Below are positions 12,541 to 26,700 of a stretch of DNA of 64,000 nt, piece by piece. The stretch is taken from the NCBI GenBank assembly GCA_023630585.1, contig CM042539.1:2975255-3039254 (forward strand). The letters are read 5' to 3'. Below the pieces are notes generated by a model that searched no databases, was not told where the DNA came from, and saw only the letters and a list, made by a program, of their open reading frames with translations. The position numbers and the translations under genes were made by a program. This DNA comes from Cranoglanis bouderius. Its lineage: Eukaryota; Chordata; Actinopteri; Siluriformes; Cranoglanididae. Positions within the stretch are counted from its first letter, which is position 1, and every line of letters begins with the position of its first letter.

Positions 12541-15500
12541 CACACACAAACACACAAAATACTAGCGTAAATGTTTAGGAATTTTATCCCGTGAATTCAT
12601 CTGCCACACACCTCAGTGAGCACCCTTAGCTCTCATCTGTGGAGGAATTTTCCAGATGTTTTTGACACAAGAAGCAGAGGTTTTGTCTCATTCTGCATTC
12701 CTGCATTCAGTCTCGACGCTACTGGCGAACAATAGCCTCCTTCAGCATTAACGAGAGCTACGTTAGCCACAGTGACAGTGCACAAACTCATTTATACAGT
12801 ATAATTGCAGACACTTGAACGGCCAGGAACCTTACTTCTCCCTTTTATCACCTGCAGGTCCTCAGATGGAGAGAAACATCTGTAAGGCGTCCATGAAGCA
12901 CACACCATGAAAATTAATAACAGAATAAAATGTGTCGCTATTGTGTGCTGTGATTGTGCTGCAAAAATATTGCTGGTTTAATTTCTGGGACTATATGAGG
13001 GATAAATGATTTTTCTGATACTACAAAGCCAACTCAAATCCAAACTGATCCAAACGTAACCAAATTACCTCCATTCATTTGTTCAATAGTGTTGGATTTA
13101 TTACTTGTTCGTTTCACTGTGGCGTCACCCTCAGCCGTTGACTTATGTGGATATCGTAGCATTGATCGATGCCGTGATCTCTCAGAAACAAAATCACCAT
13201 TTTAACAAATGGCCTACTGTAAGCTTTATTTAATTTCTTTTATATCAGACACCAACTTCGACAGGTTCTAGTATGGGCTCTGCTTGAGAGGCTGGGAAAC
13301 ATTTGATTCGCTCTTACTGCTTTAAAGAAAAAGGTCACAGTCATTCTGATGTCCTAACCTTAACTGCATTGTCAGTTATTTGCCATCTAACACCAAATAA
13401 TGGAGGAATGCTACTATAGTGTTTACAAGGTAATGGTTGTAATGCCAGATAAAGATGATGTTCAACTGTTTGCATACTTATTAGAGGAAAAAAAAAAAAA
13501 AAATCAAGGAACCATACATGTTGAACTTGTAAGAGCTTTCCACTTAATGCAATGCATAATGCAACATAGAAAAGGTGTTTGCTTTAATATTATAGCTAAT
13601 CTATTACTGCAGCACAGAATGACTATAAATAATTATCTCGGAGTAAGACAAACGTTGAGTCACTGGCAAGAAGGAATGTTTGTTTAAGGAAACCTTTTAT
13701 CCAAATACACTTAGCGGGAATAAGTTTAATCGAATTAGGGTTTTCTCACTGCAGCCTTATCACACTGACAAGACTAAAGACTGAGAACAGTGCAGAAAGG
13801 GAAAGGGAGACAGAAGCACAGAAACATTCAGAGACTCGGAGGAATGCGTACATATCAACCCTTTATATGTACCCCAGGTCAGTATTCCGTTATTCAACTT
13901 AAGACACATCATCCAAAACTTTCTGTGATTTATTCAGGCTCACAGATATGAGAGTGAGCCGCGTAAGTCTGGAGCTGCCGACAGGTCATCTGAGTGGTTT
14001 GTGCACTTTTCAAATCAAATCATAATTCTCAAGTATCCCTATGTACTTTTTCTTCAAGCAGCAGGACAGAATGAGAAACTCTGACCCCAATTTAGCTTGC
14101 TAGCTGTGAATATTAAGGCACTGGAAAGTAATTACCATTTTATGCCCAGCCATAATGCCAGCAAGACAGAGAAACAAAATGGAGCTCTGCCTGTCTGTTC
14201 ATTATTCAGTGCAGGAACAAAGAGATACAGGTGCATCTCAATAAATTAGAATGTCGTGGAAAAGTTCGTTTATTTCAGTAATTCAACTCAAATTGTGAAA
14301 CTCGTGTATTAAATAAATTCAATGCCACAGACTGAAGTAGTTTAAGTCTTTGGTTCTTTTAATTGTGATGATTTTGGCTCACATTTAACAAAAACCCACC
14401 AATTCACTATCTCAACAAATTAGAATACTTCATAAGACCAATAAAAAAAACATTTTTAGTGAATTGTTGGCCTTCTGGAAAGTATGTTCATTTACTGTAC
14501 ATGTACTCAATACTTGGTAGGGGCTCCTTTTGCTTTAATTACTGCCTCAATTCGGCATGGCATGGAGGTGATCAGTTTGTGGCACTGCTGAGGTGGTATG
14601 GAAGCCCAGGTTTCTTTGACAGTGGCCTTCAGCTCATCTGCATTTTTTGGTCTCTTGTTTCTCATTTTCCTCTTGACAATACCCCATAGATTCTCTATGG
14701 GGTTCAGGTCTGGTGAGTTTGCTGGCCAGTCAAGCACACCAACACCATGGTCATTTAACCAACTTTTGGTGCTTTTGGCAGTGTGGGCAGGTGCCAAATC
14801 CTGCTGGAAAATGAAATCAGCATCTTCAAAAAGCTGGTCAGCAGAAGGAAGCATGAAGTGCTCCAAAATTTCTTGGTAAACGGGTGCAGTGACTTTGGTT
14901 TTCAAAAAACACAATGGACCAACACCAGCAGATGACATTGCACCCCAAATCATCACAGACTGTGGAAACTGAACACTGGACTTCAAGCAACTTGGGCTAT
15001 GAGCTTCTCCACCCTTCCTCCAGACTCTAGGACCTTGGTTTCCAAATGAAATACAAAACTTGCTCCCATCTGAAAAGAGGATATTGGCCCACTGGTCAAC
15101 AGTCCAGTTCTTCTTCTCCTTAGCCCAGGTAAGACGCCTCTGACGTTGTCTGTGGTTCAGGAGTGGCTTAACAAGAGGAATACGACAACTGTAGCCAAAT
15201 TCCTTGGCACGTCTGTGTGTGGTGGCTCTTGATGCCTTGACCCCAGCCTCAGTCCATTCCTTGTGAAGTTCACTCAAATTCTTGAATCGATTTTGCTTGA
15301 CAATCCTCATAAGGCTGCGGTTCTCTCGGTTGGTTGTGCATCTTTTTCTTCCACACTTTTTCCTTCCACTCAACTTTCTGTTAACATGCTTGGATACAGC
15401 ATTCTGAACAGCCAACTTCTTTGGCAATGAATGTTTGTGGCTTACCTAGTGAACCAAACTGAGAGACCATTTTGAAGGCTCAGGAAACCTTTGCAGGTGT

Positions 15501-18500
15501 TTTGAGTTGATTAGCTGATTGGCATGTCACCATATTCTAATTTGTTGAGATAGTGAATTGGTGGGTTTTTGTTAAATGTGAGCCAAAATCATCACAATTA
15601 AAAGAACCAAAGACTTAAACTACTTCAGTCTGTGTGCATTGAATTTATTTAATATAATTAAATTTCACAATTTGAGTTGAATTACTGAAATAAACGAACT
15701 TTTCCACGACATTCTAATTTATTGAGATGCACCTATAAATACTATGCATGCATTCTAGGTCTAGGTAAAATTCCTGCTAGACTACCTTTTATTTTTTATA
15801 CCATGTGTTATCACACAATCAAACTGATCAGTAAGGACGATTTTCCTTGGTTTTGAAGGTATAAAGCATGAAGCAGTTTTAGATTTAAAACAGAATATGC
15901 ATACAAGAACATACATTCACCAGCTGAAGGGGGAGTACAGCTTGAAGAGCTTTGCCTACTTTTCTCAAAGCCATTGTGGTCATTTAAGAGCAAATCTTTG
16001 AATCGTCCAACATCAAACATTTTGAATCATAGCCGAGTTTTCTGACCAGTTACGTCACTGCCACGTTATCATTTCGTACAGGGGTTCTCACTTTTTTGCA
16101 TCAGGGACCTCTTTAAACGTAAAATCAATTTCACTGTCCCCCCCTCAGTATACATTTATAATAATATAAATATTATACTATTTATATGCATTAGTAGTTG
16201 GTAAAGGCATGATTGCAGCTCACAGAATGCATCTTTAAAAGCATTTCACTGGACCTTTTATGAACCAAAAATCTAGCCATTGGGAAAGTTTTACTACTAG
16301 ATTATAGCGGCATATTGTATCTTTCCGGCGAGTCTATACATTGTGATTAGTGAACCATCATTTACAACAAACTGATCAACATTTATCCTCATTTGAATGG
16401 TCCCCTAGAGATTTTAGCATTGACACTCGACAACCTGTCAACAACTCACTACACCATTTAAAACATACTAAAACCAACAAACCAAATAGTTATTAGCTAC
16501 TAAGCCAAGACTCAAAGAGGAAAATAAATTGCTCCAATCGTTCCAACTAGCCTAAAACATCATTGACAGTTTCTCAAGCATCTCAGAATTCATCTATAGG
16601 GAACCATCCAAAGGTATTTTTCCCCTAGTCGGGGTTTGGTCATTACCATTATCATTGCTATAGTTCATCAGCATGCCACAAAAGACAGTCAAGAGCTTCC
16701 CGGTGGCCGGGTCAGTGTTATGGGCCAGAGCCTTAATGTGCTCTGCTACTATCTGAGCAGCGCCCGCTTCGTGAACTGCACTTCTGCCCTCATCTGCAAA
16801 ACAAAGAGGTCACGTAAAAATAAACAGGACAACAAAAGGATGCAAAAAAGACAACAACCTGCAAATCATAAATGACAGCAAAAGGAGGCATTAACGCAAC
16901 TAAAATTACATATGACGGGATTGGGATATTAAAAAATAAGTGCAGGTAAGTATTAAAACAGGAGAATTGTTGATCAGGTTCAATTAAAAAAAAAAAAGAA
17001 AGAAAGAAAGAAAGAAAAAGAAGAGTGTCAAATAAAAAAAAATTGCAATACTAGCTACAAAACACCCAGTTCCTTTTTACTGATGTGTACTGTGTTTCCT
17101 TTTGGTGTCTCTCAATTTCTCCAGGGTGTCAGGCTACAGTCATTTTGCCATGACCTGATGAAGTGTGAAACCAGCAATAACTCATTTTGAACAAGAGAAT
17201 AGCACCAAACTATAAAACGCATATCCCACACATGAAGACTATACACTAGGTAATTGCAAGACAAAAACCTGCAACAAATAGTATTGGACTACTAGTAGAC
17301 CTTTGCAATTTATACAGACAGACCTCTTCATTCCTCTCATCTTCTCTACAAGAGTATATACTTCCAGTGAAAATCATATCAGACAGAATGTCACTTGCCC
17401 AACCACACTTTTTTTTGCACTTCTCTCTTCATTCCCACCGCTCCCTTCAACTCAATAACTCCCCTCCTCCCTTCATGTATCTCCTTCACTCCGCTAGAGG
17501 AAGGAAACATCTTATTCTCTCCCCCCCCGGCAAATTACAGGCCATCCCTCAAAGCCGCAGCTGCAGAGCCGACGGCGACGCAGGTCACAAACACTGGGGA
17601 TGAATCTAAAGGGAAAGATTAAATGCACTGAGGATTTCTGATACCCAGACTCACTGAATAATATTCACACATGTTTGAGTCTTAGCTGTCTCATTATCAT
17701 ACCTTGACAATAAAACTAGAGTGAATAAACCCATTTAAGCAGGGCGATACTTATTCTCAGGCAGTTTTGGTTGGACACTGAACCATTCTGTTGGTTCTGA
17801 TGTATACAGTATATATAAAGTACATCCGACACGACCGTGGATGTTCTCACCTCTGGAATAACATTAGTGTTCGACTACACTTGACTCTTATTATACGATA
17901 ACCACCGCGAAACCAGCACAGAGAAAGGCCAAGGTAGTGCGAGTGTCTGAAACACAGCTAAGCAGTGGGAAAAGTCTGCTACTGATGAGATTTTTCGAAG
18001 GCGGGATGAATGTATTAGACAAGACAAACACCAGAAGACATTCGTGCTGTGGACTCATTTTGCAGAAGCTCCTTTATGTTACACTGCAGAAACTGACAGC
18101 AATTGAAAATATCCTGAATATAATACAATTTATCTACTATTTCCTATTATAAGATTACAACAAACCAAACATAAGATTAGTAAGCCTATCTCTACACATA
18201 TTTGACTGATTTAAGCTTTTAATTTTCTTATTCTATATGCAGATAATTCTTTCTAGAAATAAATGGTTAAAATTAGCAAAATTATTTGCCAATAGAACAA
18301 GGATTGAAATTTCAAGCTTGAAATTAGGATTATAATCTTATGTTTGGTTCCTTGTAATCTTCTAATAGGAAATGTTAGATTACTTTGTGTATATTCAAGA
18401 TATTTTAACTTGCTAAGATGCCTTTTTTTTTGCAGTGTATTTAGTTAGAATATTAAGGACATTGGCAGCAGAAGACACAAAGCTGATACACTATCCATAT

Positions 18501-19925
18501 CAATGGAATAAACCATTGAAACCATTGTTACAGAGACCAAGAAATTCCATATAACCCACTGTATACAAGTAGAACACTTTATTCATCTACGTCACTCTCT
18601 CTGAGCTCCTGTATACAGAAGAGGTCAGTTATTGCTTTCCCCTAAGCATATTCAGCTGCCCCAAGATGTTGCATAAGCAATAGCCTGGGTAATATGTGAT
18701 GGTTTCACATGTCTCTGAAGACGCAGAGGAGGCACATTTTAGACTTTCTGTCTCCAGTTGGTAAGTGTTGTGCAATATCGGAGAAGGAGCCTATAAGTAG
18801 ACTGGAATTACACAACATGAAAACACGACAGTCCTATATCCAATCCAGTTCTGTGGGAGGAAGCGCCTTGTTGATGACAGAATTCAGAGGAGAATGGATA
18901 GACCAGTTCGAGCTCACCGGCAGTCTAATGTAACTTAACCACTCTTTACAACCACTGTGAGCAGAAAAGCATCTCAGAATGCACAATGCGTTGAACCTTC
19001 AGGCGACTGGGCAACATCAGAAGACCACATGGGGCTTCATTCCTGTCAGTCCAGAACAGCAATCCGAGGCTACTGTTTACAGGATCACCAAAACACTTTT
19101 CACCCATTCTGATGTTTGATGTGACCATAAACTGAAGCTTGTGACCTACATCTGCAAGGTTGTATGCATTGCACTACTGCCACATGATTGGTTGATAATT
19201 GCATGAATGTGCAGGTGTACAGGTGTTCCTAATAAAATTGTCAATGAGTGTATTTTATCGTTTAAAGACAGGTTTATGGTTAAAATTTGTTTTGAAGTCA
19301 AATGTAATTAAGGAAATGTATTTTTAAATATAGTTTATACTTAAAACAAGTATTTTTTTTTCTTAAAATTGTTTCCCCAAAAAAGTAGTTACACCTATTT
19401 GGAAACAAGAAGCTGGTTGTGAAAATGCCAAGAGTGCCCAAAGCTTAATGAGGAAAACTGTTTAAGAAATTCAAATACAAAATAGTGGGGGCACAGTGGT
19501 TTAGCGGTTAGCACGTTTGCCTCGCACCACCAGGGCTGGGGCATTGAATCCTGCCTCCGCCCTCTGCATGCGGTGTTTGCATTTTCTCCCCGTGCTTCAG
19601 GGGTTTCCTCCGGGTACTCCAGTTTCCTCCCCCGGTCCAAAGACATGCACTGTAGGCTGACTGGCATGTGTCCTTAATGTGTGAATGGGTGTGCAAGTGT
19701 GCCCTGCGATGGGTTGGTACCCCATCCAGGCAGGGTGTGCCCCGCCTTGTGCCCTGAGTTCCCTGGCATAGGCTCCAGGCTCCCCCGTGAACCTGTGCAG
19801 GATAAGCGGTATGGCAAAATGGATGGATGGAATTAAACACTTTTCTTGGTCAATGAATATGTCCATGTTAATTCACAGTGTGAACGTCTTCTATTCTAAA
19901 ATAGTTAAATAAATAAATAAAAATT

Positions 19926-19976
<51 letters not shown>

Positions 19977-22900
19977 CCATCTATGAGCAGGTGTGTTTAT
20001 ACACAGTATGTTCTATAACTCAGCAAATTTCTCTTGTTTATAGCTATAGCTATGTGTGTGAGCTGTGAGTCATTCCATTTGGCATGAAAAATGCTCCAGG
20101 TCTCACTCACCCATGCCCACGCGGAGTCTAGGACAGCTGCCCACTACCCACAACCCACTACCCATCCCCCCACACACACAGCTCATGAATCACAAAGAAA
20201 AAGACATAGCATTTCACCGTCAGGCTCTTTGGTTGTTTCCAAGCATCGGTCCTGCTAGTGTTTGGCCTTGGTCTTTTCACAATTTATCCTTCAAAATCAT
20301 GAATTCTAATACTATACAATAACCAAGGACATGCATTCAGATTCACTGGCTAAGGTTTTTCACCGGGCTTAGACACTGCGCAGGATTAATTTACTTGGGG
20401 TTGTAAAATCAACAAAGGCCTGCAGTGGACTGGCTGTCGCTGTGATGACATGTGTTGGCTTAGACCCAGGGTCATTCGCAGCTGAGCTCCAGTTCAGCTG
20501 CTCCATCAGCCCGCTCAACACAGAGCAACAGGGCATGAGTGACTGAGAAACATTTTTCTGTGCTCATAACCACATGAACTGCCTAATGGTCCAGACATTT
20601 ATGAGCAATACAACTGCCGGTAATTTAGCAAAAACATTCATGAATTTCACTGCTGGGGGTTCACCAGACTATTGCTGTATATACACTTCTGCTTTATCAG
20701 TTTATTCCTTTTGCACTTACAGGCAATAACTTACGACGATACTATTTGGGTGAAAACGGTGAAGAGATGTGTAAGCACTCTCCATGTGCAGTGTACTGTG
20801 AATATGGAGAACACACTGAGAATGATATCCACAGGTTTATCATGACTGTTCACATCGCCTCTTATGCTTCTGGTCTGTGCATATAAAAGAACAGTATACG
20901 AAGTCCAACACGGAGCTGTGTATCCAGCTCTGTCTTTCTTTGCGTCACATGATAATAGGATTACACTTACATTTGTTCTTCTGAGGATTTGTTCACTCCC
21001 TGTATGCTTTTCATTCCCTACATCATTATTTACATCTATTCACGTGGCAGATGCTATCTGACATTTCCATTCTTCTCCTCCTCTGGATGGGCTACACTAC
21101 TGCTGTGCAGACACACTAGGTTTCTTAGCCAAAGAACATCTTCCGTCCACTCTGAGGAAAGCCACATTGCATTTTAACACTAGTTTACACTAAGCTTGTA
21201 CGATTATTACGTGTGCCCCATGAACAAATTGTAAGACAGAATCCCAACTTTCTTTTTCAGTTTGTTATGTGCTCTACCTAGAGTATAACATAAGTGCCTT
21301 GTAGGGTTGCACGGTATACCGGTACTACAGCGATGTACCACTGTATTAAACGGTAGCATCGTCAATACGGTAGTACTGTAAGTAATGTTGTATCTGCGGC
21401 AGCTAATACTATTTTCGCTAAAACGAAACATCTCACTGCTTTTGCAGAATACACACAGGTTAGTGACGCTTCATTTAACCTAAATTCTTTACCTTGATCT
21501 TTAAAAAGATTTCCTGTTTGCTTGTAAGCGAGCTAATGTCACGCTAACTGCTGTGTATAAATAATCAAATTAGCAGTGTTCGCTAGTAAGCGATCGAACA
21601 TTATGCTAACCGCGGTGTGTAAATACTCGTATTTACCACGTCTGATTGTAAGCGAGCTAACGTTCCAAATTTTATGCTTTTTTTTTTTGGGAGTTTGTTT
21701 CCAACAAGTTATTTATTCCTAATGATGCGTTCATTCTTAATACCCTGAGGTCAATTTCCATTTGTATGATTTCATTCCTCTAAGGAACAACAGATGAACT
21801 ATGTGGCACATTGAATCAGTTGCTTCCCAACTGTATGACTGTTCCTGAGTTTTTCCAATAGCCAGTTCTTCATTCCCATTAAGAAAGTATTGAGAGGACA
21901 ATCTGATTTGTCCGTGTCGATGTATTTCTGTAAATTTGGTTCCTTTTGTAGATTTGAATTATGAATTAACACAATATTGCATGGTATCGTGATACTACAG
22001 CTGGTAGAAGAGATGTTTAAGGTACCGTGACGACCTAGTGCCTTGTATAGCCTATGTATTGCACTACATAAGAATGTGGTGGAAAAACAGAGTTGAGTTT
22101 TAAGGTTAAAACGATTATTTTAAGATTTAAAAAAAATGTATCGCTATTAAAATATGCTTTCAAGTACAACTACCACTGCTGAACATGTTTCACACAAACC
22201 TCCTCATTTAGAACTGAATTGCCAATATGAATATGGCCTCGCACCCCACTGTTTTTCAGACACTTGACCTAGCAGCACTGTTTTTTTCCCCTCAGTCAAA
22301 CAGTTAACTATAGCAGTGTGTTTGGCTGTGCACATGTGTATGTTTTCTTTCTGCAGTCCTACTCTAAAGATACACAGACACCACACACACACACACACAC
22401 ACACAAGTCTACACTGTGAAAGACTCGTCGTTCACAAGTAAAGCGGTTTTAGCGGCACTATTATATCCATCCTGTAGTTCTGTTCTGTTATCGCAGCCCT
22501 TCGCGATGTGCTAAGCATGAAAACTAGCATCGAGAGACAGCAAAGTGTCTTCCATTTTCTTATTATCAATTAAACAAATATCAAGTTAACGTGAAAGGAC
22601 CGGACTAATTAGCAAGCTTACAATGGCAATAATTAGAGGGAGAAGTAAGCAGAACTCTAATGAAGCAATAAACAGTAGGCAGTTATTATTTCTGCACTTT
22701 GAATTCACAGATTAAATCAGATCCATCAGGTACTCCATAGTAACAAAGCGATTATGAGAAGGTGAGTGAGTGGGTGAGAGTTATTTGCCGTGTCTCTAAC
22801 AGACAGACCTGAATGAGGCACAAAAAGACCATGGCTCCAGCTTTATTCTCTAGATTATCAAATGAACACAGCCTTGACTGTTATTCATGACCCCAATAAT

Positions 22901-23707
22901 CCTCGAAATTGTCCTGCAGACCCTAAAATGGTTTCTCAGAGATGCCACAGCAGCAGGGGAGGGGGACTTACGGCTGTCGTAACAGATGTTGCCCAGGGCT
23001 CGACCCGTCTGAAGCAGCACCTCCTGGTCCTTGCAGTTGAGCAGCTGAACCAGTGGGGGGATGAGGCCTGCCTCCACACAGGGACTCCGCATGAACTCTG
23101 CAATGAGACAAATACGTTACAGATCAATCTTTACTCATAGTAACACTGTCCCTGATTGGAATCGAATCCCGCCTCCGCTGCATGTTCTCCCTGTGCTATG
23201 TTCTCCCTGTGCTTCGGGGGTTTCCTCCGGGTACTCCGGTTTCCTCCCCCAGTCCAAAGACATGCATTGTAGGCTGACTGGCATCTCTAAATTGTCTGTA
23301 GTGTGTGAATGTGTGTGCGATTGCCCTGCAATGGCAATAACAATGACAATGGGCTGCCCCCCCCCCCCCCACGTCCAGGGTGTCCCCTGCTTCGTGTCCC
23401 GAGTTCCCTGAGATAGGCTCCAGGTTCCCCGTGACCCCGTGTAGGATTATAGGTACAGAAAATGGATGGATGGACTTTCTGTATGAGGTAGAACTTTCTT
23501 TAAAGTCACTACAGTTATGCTACAGCGAGTTGCTTATGGTGCTCCTGTCAAAATCACAGCTGCTGTTAAATACAATGCAGCAACTGTCTCTCCTGTCAAA
23601 AGTGATGATAAAAGCATGCAGTAAACTAACACGCTTTTATAGAGAATAATTTGAAATCTCAAAAGCGAATGAGAATTACAAAAAAAGTATTATAAATGAC
23701 AATATAC

Positions 23708-23749
<42 letters not shown>

Positions 23750-26700
23750 ACTATGTAGCAAAACCAGACAAAAACAGTGGTAACTTCCTTGATAGTAGCA
23801 AGAAAGTTCTGACAATATAAAGTGCTTTTTCTAAAAAATAAATAAATAATTTAAAAACCTATACAATGTTTTTTTGTAAACTAAAACAGTAAAAGCATTT
23901 CTTTGTGGTTACACAGGTTAAGGTTATGTTTAGGATTTGGTGTAATAAATTTTTAGTACATACAAGTATGTTACATACAATATACAGTATACAGTATACA
24001 GTATACATTACACACAGTACGGTCAAAAAAACGAGGGGGCCTAAGACATTTTAATACAAATTTTGCATTAGATGCTTATTTTATTACTTCTGTATCTTTG
24101 AGTCAGTTAAAAAAAAAAAAAAATCCAACATTTCCAAACAATACAGATTCTCCAAGATGCTCAGTAAAATGTAAATGGCCAATTTCCATATAAAACTGCA
24201 GAAAGTGTACCCGAGACCACGGACTTCTTAGAGTACTAAAAAGCAAAGCGAGTATTGTCTTTGTCTTCGCCAAGTACTGACTTTCTTTGATTTATTACCG
24301 TTTGCTGTTCATTATAGAATTTTTTTTTTTTTATGTAGAAAATGTTTACTTTTATTATTTTTTGGAGATTTACAGACTGTCCTTACACATTTAATTAGTA
24401 CTGTTTATACAGTATAATCCTATGTCCTAAAAAGTCACATAAAAACAAAAGTGGAACGTGTTAGAAAGTAGAAAGCATTTTTCTTTCAAAAGAAGGTCAC
24501 ATTTATTGGCGCTGATGAAATGGACAGGGCACAGATGTTCCTGGTGGAATGCTGCTAGCAACCTACCAGTGGGAGGCTACGAAAATCATGCTACACCAGC
24601 CAGCTAGCCTCATTAGACGCCACGCATCCCGCTAAAAAGCCCATTCATTATTTTAAACCTTTTTTTCTTTTTTTTAATCTTTCACAAACCCAACTGCCAG
24701 CCGGTCCTCTCCTAAACTTCCTGGAACAAGAAGCACTTGTATAATCAGCCTAAAAGCAGGGATGTAGGCCAAGCACTGACTCGGCAGAATTTAGGTTTTA
24801 TGGGTTTTGCAGGCTGGCAGCATGGCAGAACAGGACATAAACTTATGCAGTAGCTAGAGGGAATATTAAGGTGATTCACTGTGCATGATTATTGTATTGA
24901 GCTGAAAATCAGTGTCATAGATACTTAATAAAAAAATTTTTTAAATCCAATAAACAGATTGCTTTCCTGGTAAAACTTGGATTTCAGCTTCAAATTGAAT
25001 AAAAACTTGCTATGCTGAACTAAGCATTTGAGTTTAGCTCAGTATTTAGCCTGCCGAAATCCAAATTCCTTCAACAACAAGACTCTGCTGTAGATGTTCA
25101 CTAAAAGAACAGTCTCACAGTCTAGACAGCCTGCCAAGCTATCGGGAACAGCACGGCTGTGTCTGCACTTTGGGGACCAAGAGTCTGCATAAGTCTTCCA
25201 AGCCTTCAGATTATACTCTTAGAGCAATATCCCAAAATGACATCATTTATTATTCTGTGTAGAATTAATAATCATAAAATACAGCATCTTTCCAACAAGT
25301 TGCAATTATATACATCACTATGACATTTCTCTGTGAATCTACGATGACGGAGGGTAATGATACGTTTTATAGATTACTATTGAAAGCTCAATTCTGACCA
25401 AATAGTTGGTTAATTTAAATGTGTAGAGTTTTAAATGTGTGTTAAATCATTGACGTGAAGCTTTCTATGTGAAGACGTTTATTTAGCATTTTTGGAAGGA
25501 GTCACCAGTGTCAGCAGTAACGCTGTAACTTTAAACGTTCCAACATGAGAAAGCCTTCAGGATGGAGGGCTTTGCTGTTTCTCAGTAACATGACAAGCTG
25601 CGTTTCTCTCTCTCTCTTTAATTTCAAGAGACAAATAAAATAGAGGCTGGTGAGGGAATGTTTGTAGCTGTTGATGTAAACAAATAAAAAGTATAATTTG
25701 TTGTTCTTTAATTAAAAAAAAAAATTTTTAATCATTGGCAAATTGCTATGGTAAGAGTAATAAAACACTTTGGATTGTGCCGTCATTTGAAAATAGTCAA
25801 CCTTAAGGTTACTAATGTGTCACGTTAGTCCGCATCCCACCACCCTGTTGTTGATTAGCTTCCTACAAAGCTGTCTGTTGTGTTTTATTCCTTATATATC
25901 TTAACAAGGTCAGATATCTGACATTAAAGTAAAATATAAACATGATATAGATGTTCCCGGCAGAGAAAAAGGAGGGTTCACAAAACATCAGCATAACATA
26001 TTCAACATTTACATAAACGAACTGGCGAGCAGTCTGGAGCGATCAGCAGCCCCCGGGCTCACTCTGCACGACTCAGGAATCAAATGCCTGCTCAATGCAG
26101 ATGACCTGGTCCTGCTGTCCCTCACTGAACAGGGCCTTCAGCAGAACCTGGACCTGCTGGAGCAGTACAGCCAGACCTGGGCCCCGACAGTTAAACCTCA
26201 AAAAGACTAAAATCATGACCTTTCAGAAAAGATCCAGACCCCAGGGAACACAACACACATTCACATTAGGAAATAACCACATAACTCCCTCATCGCACTA
26301 TAAATATCTAGGACTAAAAATCAGTTCCACAGGCAACTTCAACTCTGCAGTGAATGAACTAAGAGATAAAGCCCGCAGGGTGTTTTATGCCATGAAAAGA
26401 CAATGTCCTTTAGATATTCCGGTTAGAATTTGGCTGAAAATATTAAAATCGGTAATTGAGCCGATTGCCCTCTATGGAAGCAAGGTGAGGGATCCACTAA
26501 CAAATCAAGAATTCGCCAAATGGGAAAAACATCCAGTTGAAACCCTGCATGCAGAATTCTGTAAAAATATCCTACATCAGCACACAACAAACAACGCATG
26601 CAGGGCAGAATTAGGCAAAGTCCCCTCGCTCAGCTGGTCCGAAGCTTCAGACCTGAAAGATCACCATCACCTACTAAACCCCACCACACTAACACTTCAG

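Noticed and set aside
13400..13687. 95-codon open frame on the plus strand in rap1gds1 intron 5
   Set aside because: Contains a poly-Lys run from a poly-A tract, has no recognisable family and lies antisense in an intron without splice support.
19499..19560. Possible tRNA gene suggested by A- and B-box-like sequences
   Set aside because: No cloverleaf can be drawn; it is the head of a SINE-like repeat.
19395..19866. Overlapping minus-strand frames of 89-110 codons
   Set aside because: They read through a SINE-like repeat; the same peptides recur at other copies of the repeat.
22850..23140. Several plus- and minus-strand frames over rap1gds1 exon 4
   Set aside because: Only the minus frame bounded by splice sites 23097-22972 matches SmgGDS; the others are shadows or intron extensions.
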